Positions 1 to 6,004 of a stretch of DNA of 6,439 nucleotides are shown here, piece by piece. Position numbers and translations under genes: made by a program. This stretch comes from Betaproteobacteria bacterium (GTDB taxonomy: Bacteria > Pseudomonadota > Gammaproteobacteria > Burkholderiales > SG8-39): the NCBI GenBank assembly GCA_029858545.1, contig JAOUFA010000217.1:1-6439 (forward strand), written 5' to 3'. A model generated the notes under the pieces. The model worked only from the letters and a program-made list of their open reading frames with translations, ran no database searches and was not told where the DNA came from. Positions within the stretch are counted from its first letter, which is position 1; each line of letters starts with the position of its first letter.

Positions 1-606
1 TTCGTTCCGCTCGCCGAGCGTTCGGGATTGATCAAGCCGATTACCGATTGGGTGATCGAGACCGCGCTGACCCAGGCGTCGGCATGGCGTTTGTGTGGTT
101 TGCCGATGCGCGTCTCGGTGAACGTCTCCGGGCGGGTGTTTCGGGACCCCTTCTTTCTCGGGCGCGTGGAGAGCCTGTTGTCCGTCGCCGGTGCCGATCC
201 CGACAGTCTGGAGATCGAGGTTACCGAGAACGTTCTCATGAGTGAGGTCGAGGAGGTGGCACGCACACTTGCCGCGTTGAGCAGGCTCGGCGTGCGCGCC
301 GCGATCGACGATTTCGGCATCGGCTACACCTCGCTTGCCTACCTGAAACGCCTGCCAATCGACCGGATCAAGATCGACAAATCCCTGGTGGTGGATATGT
401 CGGACGACGAGGCCGACGGTCCGGTCGTGAAGGCGATCATCGACCTCGCGCACAACCTGGGGCGCGAAGTGGTCGCCGAGGGCGTCGAGAACCGGCACGT
501 ACGGACGATGCTCAACGAACTCGGCTGCGACGCGATTCAGGGATTCCATCTGAGCAGGCCGCTGCCTGTGGTGGAAGTCGAACCCTGGTTGCGTGCCTAC
601 GACTAG
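1..606 (+). CDS. EAL-domain cyclic-di-GMP phosphodiesterase, C-terminal part (5' end outside window)
   Basis: The reading frame is open from base 1 and ends at TAG 604-606. The visible 201 residues cover most of an EAL domain, starting just after the EAL signature itself with FVPLAERSGLI. Family motifs appear in order: VNVSG (Asn codon at 121), EVTE (217-228), the DDFGIGYTSL loop (two Asp codons at 307-312), KIDKS (Lys codons 370 and 379), AEGVEN (Glu 478) and IQGFHLSRPLP (Gln 538). These are the metal- and substrate-binding positions known for EAL phosphodiesterases, so the domain looks catalytically competent for hydrolysing c-di-GMP to pGpG; the N-terminal EAL glutamate cannot be seen. The protein ends right after the domain, as is usual. 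A GGDEF, PAS or other sensory domain probably lies upstream, but that is inference. The TTG at 28 is internal, not a start. It converges on the SnoaL-like gene. Confidence 0.93.
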   Translation, partial: FVPLAERSGLIKPITDWVIETALTQASAWRLCGLPMRVSVNVSGRVFRDPFFLGRVESLLSVAGADPDSLEIEVTENVLMSEVEEVARTLAALSRLGVRAAIDDFGIGYTSLAYLKRLPIDRIKIDKSLVVDMSDDEADGPVVKAIIDLAHNLGREVVAEGVENRHVRTMLNELGCDAIQGFHLSRPLPVVEVEPWLRAYD

Positions 607-620
607 GCTAAGTCCGGGCG

Positions 621-657
621 AATCCCCAAGCGCTAGCCCAAGCGCTTCCTCGGGATT
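621..657. terminator. Hairpin downstream of the EAL gene, possible bidirectional terminator
   Basis: A perfect 7-bp stem (AAGCGCT 628-634 with AGCGCTT 641-647, 6-nt loop AGCCCA) is nested within an outer 6-bp stem (AATCCC 621-626 with GGGATT 652-657), separated by small asymmetric internal loops. It starts 14 nt after the EAL stop codon and lies between convergent genes, so a transcription-ending role is plausible. There is no U-tract on either strand, so it is not a canonical intrinsic terminator; it could instead stabilise a 3' end. Confidence 0.5.
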
Positions 658-673
658 GGGTCACAAGGGTTTT

Positions 674-716
674 CCGAGTTTGCTTGCGTACGCAACGCGC
701 AACAGAACAAACTCGG
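674..716. repeat. Inverted repeat with an inner 12-bp palindrome, between convergent genes
   Basis: Perfect 9-bp arms CCGAGTTTG (674-682) and CAAACTCGG (708-716) enclose 25 nt that contain a perfect palindrome, TTGCGTACGCAA (684-695). The structure lies 36 bp past the stop codon of the SnoaL-like gene on its transcript and could be part of a 3' end or terminator. On the minus strand the stem is followed by AAAA rather than a U-tract, so the terminator reading is weak. A protein-binding palindrome is an alternative. Confidence 0.45.
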
Positions 717-751
717 GAGGGCTGTATCAACCAGACCGGCGAGATGCTTGA

Positions 752-1393
752 TTAGGCGCCGGATGACCCGCGCGGGCGCTCGGCTTCCGGAAACGCGTAA
801 GGCGCACCGTCTAGCCAGGCCCTGCCGTGCGCATAGAGGGCCTGTACCACCGGTCCTTTCAGTTGCGGCAGCTCGTGCTTGATGGTGAAACCGTTTTTCG
901 TCTGCAAATAGGCCAGGTGTCGGTATCCCTCTGAAAAACGTCCGAGCAACTCGGCATCGAGCTTGAGACTGGCCGAGGGATCGACCGGATCCATGCGGTC
1001 CTTTTCGTAAATCGGCTGTCGGCGCACGATACCCCATCGCCCGGTTCGCTTGGCGAAGAAATCGTAGAAGCGCCCGGTGCACAGCACATCCACCAGGACA
1101 CCGTCGACCGGGGCGCGCTGGCTGATGGTCATCTTGGTCTGCGCGACCGCACGATCGCCCATTACATCGACGCTTGATCCGCCGAGAAAGTGCAGGATGC
1201 TGACGCCTTTGTCGAATCCTGCGCGGCTCACTTCGATGAATTGCTCCGCGGGCCCCTGAAACCAGGTGGCCGTCATCCAGCCATCGCTGTGCCACACGCC
1301 GCGAAAGCGTTCCCAGTCGCCCGCGTCTCGCCAGAGTACCCAGTTTTGCACGGTTTCGATAATGGCTAGTTTGTCCTGCATGGTGGCGTCCAC
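752..1393 (-). CDS. SnoaL/NTF2-like family protein (213 aa)
   Basis: The product resembles the SnoaL-like branch of the NTF2 fold, small cone-shaped alpha+beta proteins that include dehydratases, isomerases, ring-hydroxylating dioxygenase beta subunits and many proteins of unknown role. Visible hallmarks are an N-terminal helix region (KLAIIETVQNWVLWRDAGDW, the usual helix followed by D/W-rich turn), a GVWHSDGWMTATW strand, ILHFLGGSSVDVMGDRAVAQTKM and LCTGRFYDFFAKRTGRWGIVRRQPIY, the typical strand with a Trp near the end of the domain. The domain covers about residues 5-135; the remaining ~75 residues form an extension longer than in minimal family members. There is no signal peptide, so it is probably cytoplasmic. 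The GTG start at 1393 is chosen because GGAGG (1407-1403) lies 9 nt upstream; the ATG at 1381 would be 21 nt away. It is transcribed divergently from the Lon-like gene. Substrate cannot be assigned. Confidence 0.85.
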   Translation of the reverse strand: MDATMQDKLAIIETVQNWVLWRDAGDWERFRGVWHSDGWMTATWFQGPAEQFIEVSRAGFDKGVSILHFLGGSSVDVMGDRAVAQTKMTISQRAPVDGVLVDVLCTGRFYDFFAKRTGRWGIVRRQPIYEKDRMDPVDPSASLKLDAELLGRFSEGYRHLAYLQTKNGFTIKHELPQLKGPVVQALYAHGRAWLDGAPYAFPEAERPRGSSGA

Positions 1394-1400
1394 GACGTTG

Positions 1401-1407
1401 ATCCTCC
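1401..1407 (-). promoter_or_regulatory. Ribosome binding site that fixes a GTG start
   Basis: On the minus strand the sequence GGAGGAT (1407 down to 1401) sits 9 nt before GTG 1393-1391 of the SnoaL-like gene. This strong Shine-Dalgarno match decides for the GTG over the in-frame ATG four codons later. Confidence 0.7.
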
Positions 1408-1460
1408 GGCGGTTGTTCGTGTCATTGGGGGGACGAAGTGTACACGCGCCGACCGGGCAT

Positions 1461-1488
1461 CGCTCTCTTGACTCACGTCAAGAGAGCG
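1461..1488. promoter_or_regulatory. Perfect 12-bp inverted repeat with FNR/CRP-family operator core TTGAC-N4-GTCAA
   Basis: The arms CGCTCTCTTGAC (1461-1472) and GTCAAGAGAGCG (1477-1488) are exact inverse complements around TCAC. The core TTGACTCACGTCAA (1468-1481) fits the TTGAY-N4-RTCAA pattern of FNR-superfamily regulators (FNR/ANR/DNR/NnrR/FixK). Its centre is 69.5 bp before the Lon-like start and 81.5 bp before the SnoaL-like start, in the spacer between these divergent genes. A weaker outer pair, CGCGCC (1445-1450) with GGCGCG (1491-1496), surrounds it. With a 4-nt loop it could also form an RNA hairpin, but there is no U-tract, and its divergent-promoter position favours an operator. 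Which regulator binds cannot be told from this window. Confidence 0.6.
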
Positions 1489-1502
1489 TGGGCGCGCTGA
1501 CC

Positions 1503-1508
1503 TACCCT
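1503..1508 (+). promoter_or_regulatory. Possible -10 element of a class II (FNR-type) activated promoter for the protease operon
   Basis: TACCCT matches TATAAT at three of six positions. If the TTGAC-N4-GTCAA centre (1474.5) is at -41.5, the class II geometry known for FNR, transcription would begin near 1516 and the -10 would fall at about 1504-1509, which coincides with this hexamer to within 1 bp. The site itself is weak, as activator-dependent promoters often are; the assignment is inference from spacing. Confidence 0.35.
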
Positions 1509-1543
1509 GATCTCAGTGCACCGGGAATCGGAATGACGCCGCC

Positions 1544-3958
1544 GTGATCGAACCCATTTCCCCGGAACGCCTGGCACAGCGTTGTGACCCGGCGTCGCTG
1601 CCTTTCGCCGAATTTGCGGTGGCCGCGCCGCTCGAAGAGGTCGTCGGCCAGGAGCGCGCGGCCGAGGCGGTGGAGTTTGCGCTCGGCATCGAGCGCCAGG
1701 ACTTTCATCTCTTTGTCATGGGGCCCACGGGCAGCGGGCGTCACACCCTGGTCGAGCGCGTGGCGCGCACGCGCACCGCGCAATGGCCGCGCGCTTCAGA
1801 TTGGCTCTACGTGCATAACTTCGCGCAGCCACACAATCCGGCCGCGATCGAGCTGCCCTCGGGGCGCGGTGCGGCGTTCAAGCAGGAAATGCGGGAACTG
1901 GTCGAGGAATTGGCGGCGACAATTCCGGCGATGTTCGAGAGCGAGGAGCATGCCTCTCGCGTCGAGGCGATCGACACCGAATTCCGCGAACGGCACGAGC
2001 ACGCGTTCACGGCGTTGGGCGAAGAAGCGCTCGGTCAGGGTGTTGCGTTGTTGCGCACGCCTTCGGGATTTTCGTTCGCGCCGGCGCGCGACGGCGAGGT
2101 GCTGTCGGCCGAGGAGTTCAATGCGCTGCCACCGGATCAGCGCCAGCGCATCGAATCGGCGATCGTCGCGCTGCAATCCAAGCTTGAGAAGATCATTCGT
2201 GAGGCGATGCGCTGGCGCAAGGAGCGCGCTGAACGCATCAAGTCGCTCAATCGCGAGATGACCCGCATCGCTCTGGACAGCGCGATGGGCGAACTTAAGG
2301 CGCACTACGCGCCGTTCCCCAAGGTGATTGCCCATCTGGAGGCCGTCGAGCGCGATGTGCTAGAGAACGCCGACGATTTTCACAAGCCACCGGAAATGCC
2401 GCTCGCGGCCTTCTTCCAGCAGCAGCCGGTGCTGCGGCGCTATGAGGCGAACCTGCTCGTCGATCATTCCGGTCCGGACGGCGCGCCGGTCGTGGTGCTC
2501 GATCACCCCACGCATGCGAACCTGGTCGGGCGCGCCGATCATGTCGCGCACTTCGGCATGCTGACGACGGACTTCAGCCTGATCAAGCCCGGCGGCCTGC
2601 ACCGCGCCAACGGCGGGGTGCTGATGATCGACGCGTTAAAGCTTCTGCAGCAGCCGTTTGTCTGGGAAGCGCTCAAGCGTGCGCTGCTCAGGCGCGAGAT
2701 TCGCCTCGAATCCTTGTCCGAGATGTACAGCCTGGCGTCCACGGCATCGCTCGATCCCGATCCGATCCCACTCGCTGTGAAGGTGGTCCTGTTCGGCGAG
2801 CGTCGTCTGTATTACCTGCTGCAGGCCTACGATCCGGATTTCGATAGACTGTTCCGCGTGGTTGCCGATTTTGCCGACTCGGTCGATCGCAGCGTCGAGG
2901 GAGTCGCGCGCTATGCACGTCTCATCGCGTCGGTCGCGCGGCGGGAGAACATGCTGGCGCTAGATCGTGGCGCGACGGCGCGCACGATCGACTTTGCTTC
3001 GCGCGCAGCGGGGGACGCGCGCAAGCTTTCGGCTCAAGTAGAGCGCGTCGTGCAACTTCTGGGCGAAGCCGACCATCTCGCGCGCATGGCGGGCCGCGCG
3101 ACGATCCTGGCCAAAGACGTCGAATCGGCGCTGCATGTGCAGCGACGCCGCGTCGAGCGTGCGCACAGGAGCGTCCAGGAGGCGATCTTGCGCAACCACA
3201 TGCTGATCGACACGTCGGGCGCGAAAATCGGGCAGGTGAACGGTCTCGCGGTGTTCGAACTGGGCAATCACGCCTTCGCGGAGCCGATGCGCATCACCGC
3301 GACGACTCGGCTGGGCGAGGGGCATGTCGTGGATATCCAGCGCGAAGTGGAACTGGGCGGGGCAATTCATTCCAAAGGGGTGATGATCCTGGCCGCGTTT
3401 CTCGCTTCACGGTTTTCGCGCAACCGACCGTATTCGCTTGCCGCGAGCCTGGTTTTCGAACAAACCTACAGTCGCGTCGATGGCGACAGTGCGTCGCTCG
3501 CGGAACTGTGCGCGCTGTTGTCTTCCCTGGCGGGAATTCCGATTCGCCAGGCAATAGCCGTAACCGGTTCGGTCAACCAACTCGGCGAGGTGCAGCCGAT
3601 CGGCGCGGTGAACGAGAAGATCGAGGGATTCTTCGACATCTGCGAGGCGCGTGGACTGAACGGCGAACATGCGGTGATCGTCCCGGCGGCGAATGTCGAG
3701 CACCTGATGCTCGACGAGAAGGTGATCGCCGCAGCACGAACCGGGCATTTCGCGGTTTACGCGGTGCGCAGCGTCGACGAGGCGATAGAACTGCTCACCG
3801 GGATGCCCGCGGGAACTGCCGATCCACTGGAGCGCGCGCCGAGCGTCAACCGTGCGGTGGCTAGGCGCCTCGATGAACTGTGGACCCTGCGGGCGAACCT
3901 CGTGCGACAGGCGGGCGCGGCACGTTCGGGAAGGCATGCGCGGCGCAATGAGCAATGA
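1544..3958 (+). CDS. Lon-related ATP-dependent protease, AAA_32/LonB-like type (804 aa)
   Basis: An ATP-driven serine protease that would unfold and degrade cytoplasmic proteins as a ring. Order of parts: N-terminal region; Walker A-like GPTGSGRHT at residues 60-68, with Arg in place of the usual Lys; a long helical, charged insertion (about 115-256) likely to form a coiled coil; Walker B-like GGVLMIDA (357-364, Asp363 followed by Ala, not Glu); the PIPLAVKVVLFG strand (407-418) and the FDRLFRV segment typical of this subfamily; and a C-terminal Lon protease domain from about 570. The catalytic dyad is intact: Ser649 in DGDSAS and Lys692 in NEKIEGF, 43 residues apart, the same spacing as Ser679/Lys722 of E. 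coli Lon. No Lon N-terminal substrate domain and no membrane segment was seen. Length fits the family (about 800 aa). The GTG at 1544 is the first start after an in-frame TGA at 1508-1510; GGAA at 1530-1533 could serve as its ribosome site. It overlaps the next gene by 11 bp. Confidence 0.93.
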   Translation: MIEPISPERLAQRCDPASLPFAEFAVAAPLEEVVGQERAAEAVEFALGIERQDFHLFVMGPTGSGRHTLVERVARTRTAQWPRASDWLYVHNFAQPHNPAAIELPSGRGAAFKQEMRELVEELAATIPAMFESEEHASRVEAIDTEFRERHEHAFTALGEEALGQGVALLRTPSGFSFAPARDGEVLSAEEFNALPPDQRQRIESAIVALQSKLEKIIREAMRWRKERAERIKSLNREMTRIALDSAMGELKAHYAPFPKVIAHLEAVERDVLENADDFHKPPEMPLAAFFQQQPVLRRYEANLLVDHSGPDGAPVVVLDHPTHANLVGRADHVAHFGMLTTDFSLIKPGGLHRANGGVLMIDALKLLQQPFVWEALKRALLRREIRLESLSEMYSLASTASLDPDPIPLAVKVVLFGERRLYYLLQAYDPDFDRLFRVVADFADSVDRSVEGVARYARLIASVARRENMLALDRGATARTIDFASRAAGDARKLSAQVERVVQLLGEADHLARMAGRATILAKDVESALHVQRRRVERAHRSVQEAILRNHMLIDTSGAKIGQVNGLAVFELGNHAFAEPMRITATTRLGEGHVVDIQREVELGGAIHSKGVMILAAFLASRFSRNRPYSLAASLVFEQTYSRVDGDSASLAELCALLSSLAGIPIRQAIAVTGSVNQLGEVQPIGAVNEKIEGFFDICEARGLNGEHAVIVPAANVEHLMLDEKVIAAARTGHFAVYAVRSVDEAIELLTGMPAGTADPLERAPSVNRAVARRLDELWTLRANLVRQAGAARSGRHARRNEQ

Positions 3959-4712
3959 GAGTCACGGTGAATCACCGATCGAGCGCATCGTGCTGGCGTT
4001 CGGCGACGCAGTGCCGCAGGGGAATGTTGTAACAGTTGCTGCGGCGCTGGCGAGGGGTCTGGAAGTGTCTCTTGCCGCGGTGTTGGTCGAGGACGAACGC
4101 CTGTTGCGGCTGGCCGATTTCCCGGCTGCACGCGAGATCGGTTTCACCTCGGCGTGTTTGAGGCCGCTTGGGCGCGAGGAGATGGAGCGCGCATGGCGCG
4201 CGCAGGCGCGACGTGCGCGGCGCCTCATCGGACGGGTCGCGGATTCCTTCGCCTTGTCCTGGTCAATGGAGGTCGTGCGCGGAAATCTGCTGCGTGCGGC
4301 ACTGGAGCGCTCCGCTCCCGGTGAGCCGGTCGTATTATGGCGCGGCACGCGTCTCGCCCCTGCGACGGAATGGGAAATGTCCGCAGCCCGCACCGCGGGG
4401 ACCTCGGGGACTGTGGCGGTCGCCGTCCTGCCGAACGCGGGTCCGGCAGGCGAGCGCGCCTTGCGTGCCGCGCAGGTCATCGCGCAGGTCACCGGCGGCG
4501 CTCCGGTGCTGCGCGTACAGGACCGCGTTGCGATAGATACCGATGCATTGAATACCCGCGGCGAACGCATCGCCGAGATCACTGCTCAGGCGGTCACGCG
4601 CCAGCTACGCACCGAGCGCGTGGGTTTGGTTGTTGTGGCGCGCGAGGCGCTGGCAGACTCGGTGATCGAAGCCTGCGAGCGCCTCGGCTGCCCGATATGC
4701 GTGGTCGCGTAG
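3948..4712 (+). CDS. Divergent universal-stress-protein-like (HUP-fold) protein, 254 aa
   Basis: I do not recognise a named family with certainty. The N-terminus has a USP-like first strand (RIVLAFG, residues 13-19), a helix, a second strand running into LAAVLVEDERLLRL and FPAAREI (about 42-64), and a long basic helix near 80-105. The C-terminus repeats the pattern of a USP end: VGLVVVAR (225-232), a helix, then CPICVVA (248-254). Two USP-like lobes in one chain are therefore possible. The ATP-binding G-x2-G-x9-G(S/T) motif of classical USPs was not found, so nucleotide binding is doubtful. No signal peptide or membrane segment. ATG 3948 is preferred; ATG 3936 (four codons earlier, same frame) sits only 1 nt after the GGGAAGG at 3928-3934, while 3948 has it 13 nt upstream, so the start is uncertain. 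The start lies inside the protease gene, implying translational coupling and a joint function such as stress adaptor or substrate selection (inference). Confidence 0.75.
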   Translation: MSNESHGESPIERIVLAFGDAVPQGNVVTVAAALARGLEVSLAAVLVEDERLLRLADFPAAREIGFTSACLRPLGREEMERAWRAQARRARRLIGRVADSFALSWSMEVVRGNLLRAALERSAPGEPVVLWRGTRLAPATEWEMSAARTAGTSGTVAVAVLPNAGPAGERALRAAQVIAQVTGGAPVLRVQDRVAIDTDALNTRGERIAEITAQAVTRQLRTERVGLVVVAREALADSVIEACERLGCPICVVA

Positions 4713-4740
4713 CGCCGTCGTGGTATCCGTAGGCGATCGG

Positions 4741-5706
4741 TCAATCGACCTTTGCGCCGGAGACTTTGACGATTTTTTCCCACTTGGTGATATCGTCGCG
4801 CAGAAACCGCCCGAACGCTGCGGTACTCATGCTCATTGCGACGGCGCCTTGCTTGGCCCAGGCCGACGTGACGTCCGGCTGATTGACGATTTTCGTGACT
4901 TCCGCATTCAGCTTTTCGATCACTGGAGTCGGCGTCGCCGCCGGTGCCATCAGACCAAGCCAGATGACCGCTTCGTAGCCGGGAACGCCGGCTTCGGACA
5001 CGGTTGGCAGGTTCGGAGTGACCGAAGATCGGGTTCTACCCGTCGTGGCGAGCGCACGCACCTTGCCGGCCTGCGCGATTGGCGCCATGGTGGTGATCGC
5101 GTCGAACATCATTTGCACCTGACCGCCCATGATGTCGGTCCGCGCCCCGGAACTGCCCTTGTACGGTATATGCACGATCTCGACGCCCGCCATCGCCTTG
5201 AAGAGTTCGCCGGCCATGTGATAGGGCGTTCCCGGGCCCGAGGAGGCGTAGTTGAGACTTTTCGGTTGAGATTTGACGAGCGAAAGGAATTCCTTGAGCG
5301 TCTTGGCGGGGACCGAGGGGTGGACGACCATCACCAGATCCGAGTAATTGACCGGCGCGATGGGTGAGAAGTCGCGCAGCAGCTGAAAAGGTTTGTTAGG
5401 AATCAGCGACTCGTTGACGGTGTGTGTGTTCGACATCATGAGCAGGGTATGGCCGTCTGGCGCCGATTTCGCCGCCGCGTCGGTGCCGACCACCGATCCG
5501 GCGCCCGGACGATCCTCCACGAAGAACGACTGTCCGAGCGATTCGTGAAGGCGCTGGGCAAGAAAGCGGGCGTAGATGTCGGCCGGTCCGCCGGCGGCAA
5601 ACGGCACGATGATCCGTACGGGGCGGGTCGGATAGTCCTGTGCGAGGGCGGCAAAAGCCGCAAGCAAGCACGCAGGAAACAATACAGCACGCATGAATAT
5701 CTTCAT
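4741..5706 (-). CDS. Bug/TctC-family tripartite tricarboxylate transporter substrate-binding protein (321 aa)
   Basis: A periplasmic two-lobed receptor that captures small carboxylates or related organic molecules for TctAB-type uptake. A signal peptide is clear: MKIF-M-R, a hydrophobic core to about residue 20, and an ALA-QD cleavage site near 22/23; no proper lipobox precedes the Cys. Mature-protein hallmarks follow: YPTRPVRIIVPFAAGGPADI, GQSFFVEDRPGAGSVVGT, APDGHTLL, LNYASSGPGTPYHMAGELF, IVHIPYKGSSGARTDIMGGQVQMMFD, VRALATTG, LPTVSEAGVPGYE and W-GLMAPAATP, all characteristic of Bug proteins, and the length (about 320) is typical. The ATG at 5706 has GGAGG (5716-5712) 5 nt upstream; the ATG at 5694 has none. 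No tctA or tctB gene is near, so it is an orphan, as is common in this family; the ligand is unknown. It converges on the USP-like gene with only 28 bp between stops. Confidence 0.95.
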   Translation of the reverse strand: MKIFMRAVLFPACLLAAFAALAQDYPTRPVRIIVPFAAGGPADIYARFLAQRLHESLGQSFFVEDRPGAGSVVGTDAAAKSAPDGHTLLMMSNTHTVNESLIPNKPFQLLRDFSPIAPVNYSDLVMVVHPSVPAKTLKEFLSLVKSQPKSLNYASSGPGTPYHMAGELFKAMAGVEIVHIPYKGSSGARTDIMGGQVQMMFDAITTMAPIAQAGKVRALATTGRTRSSVTPNLPTVSEAGVPGYEAVIWLGLMAPAATPTPVIEKLNAEVTKIVNQPDVTSAWAKQGAVAMSMSTAAFGRFLRDDITKWEKIVKVSGAKVD

Positions 5707-5711
5707 TTAGT

Positions 5712-5716
5712 CCTCC
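5712..5716 (-). promoter_or_regulatory. Ribosome binding site of the Bug-family gene
   Basis: GGAGG read on the minus strand lies 5 nt before ATG 5706-5704, which decides for this start over the ATG four codons further in. Confidence 0.65.
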
Positions 5717-5814
5717 GAGTTGTGTGAACCGACCCGCATCGATGACGAGGGAGACCGGGCGCGCCGCAAATCGCGCAAATGTCCCGATTCGCGCACGGGT
5801 ACCAAGCGCAACGC

Positions 5815-5861
5815 AACTGTCGTGGCCCGACAACAGTAAACTAACACATAACTGTCGGGCC
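5815..5861. repeat. Cluster of inverted and direct repeats between the Bug and HU genes
   Basis: AACTGTCG occurs twice as a direct repeat (5815-5822 and 5850-5857), with its inverse core CGACA at 5828-5832 between them. This makes a short dyad TGTCG-N5-CGACA (5818-5832) and a longer perfect 9-bp inverted repeat, GGCCCGACA (5824-5832) with TGTCGGGCC (5853-5861), enclosing a 20-nt AT-rich stretch. The copies are 35 bp apart, in the control region of two divergent genes. Three copies of one half-site suggest a regulator-binding array; an RNA hairpin is the alternative. The binding protein is unknown. Confidence 0.45.
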
Positions 5862-5892
5862 GCCGCTTGCTGTGCTCGTGCCGAGTATTTCA

Positions 5893-5921
5893 TTGTCTTC
5901 GATGCACGAATTCGCTACGAT
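5893..5921 (+). promoter_or_regulatory. Candidate sigma70 promoter for the HU gene
   Basis: TTGTCT (5893-5898) and TACGAT (5916-5921) are separated by 17 bp, the optimal spacing; each matches the consensus (TTGACA, TATAAT) at four of six positions. Transcription would start near 5928, giving a leader of about 77 nt before the HU start. It is a prediction from sequence only. Confidence 0.5.
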
Positions 5922-5930
5922 GCGCGGGGG

Positions 5931-5950
5931 CGCGGGGCCCGGGCCTCGCG
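5931..5950 (+). other. Near-perfect 20-bp GC palindrome in the predicted HU leader
   Basis: CGCGGGGC (5931-5938) can pair with GCCTCGCG (5943-5950) around CCGG as an 8-bp stem with one G-U pair. It would sit within a few bases of the predicted 5' end of the HU mRNA, where a very stable hairpin could protect the message or affect early elongation. It may also be chance in GC-rich DNA. Confidence 0.35.
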
Positions 5951-6004
5951 AGTGGTGTAGGGGGAGATGTCGGCGCACGGTCGCCGGCGCAAACGGGAGA
6001 TTTC

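Noticed and set aside
633..1295. Alternative minus-strand frame overlapping the SnoaL-like gene (220 codons)
   Set aside because: Arg-rich composition with no domain, no good ribosome site, and it runs through both intergenic dyads; the 752-1393 frame has NTF2-like features and a strong GGAGG.
1461..1488. The 12-bp dyad read as an intrinsic terminator
   Set aside because: It lies between divergent genes, where no transcript needs to end, and no U-tract follows on either strand.
3852..3947. N-terminal extension of the USP-like gene into the protease coding region
   Set aside because: The extension has no USP-like features, is Arg/Cys-rich and fully overlaps conserved-frame protease codons; the start at 3948 (or 3936) is more natural.
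3407..3955. Long open frame on the minus strand within the protease gene (182 codons)
   Set aside because: It is the complement of a strongly supported Lon protease domain; its translation is Arg/His-rich with no recognisable motif, as expected from antisense frames in GC-rich DNA.
4720..5367. Long open frame on the plus strand opposite the Bug gene (215 codons)
   Set aside because: The opposite strand encodes a full, signal-peptide-bearing Bug protein; the plus-strand translation shows no family features.
5867..6004. N-terminal extension of the HU frame upstream of 6005
   Set aside because: HU similarity begins right at MPIVITKADL, GGGAG lies 5 nt before ATG 6005, and the predicted promoter falls inside the extension.
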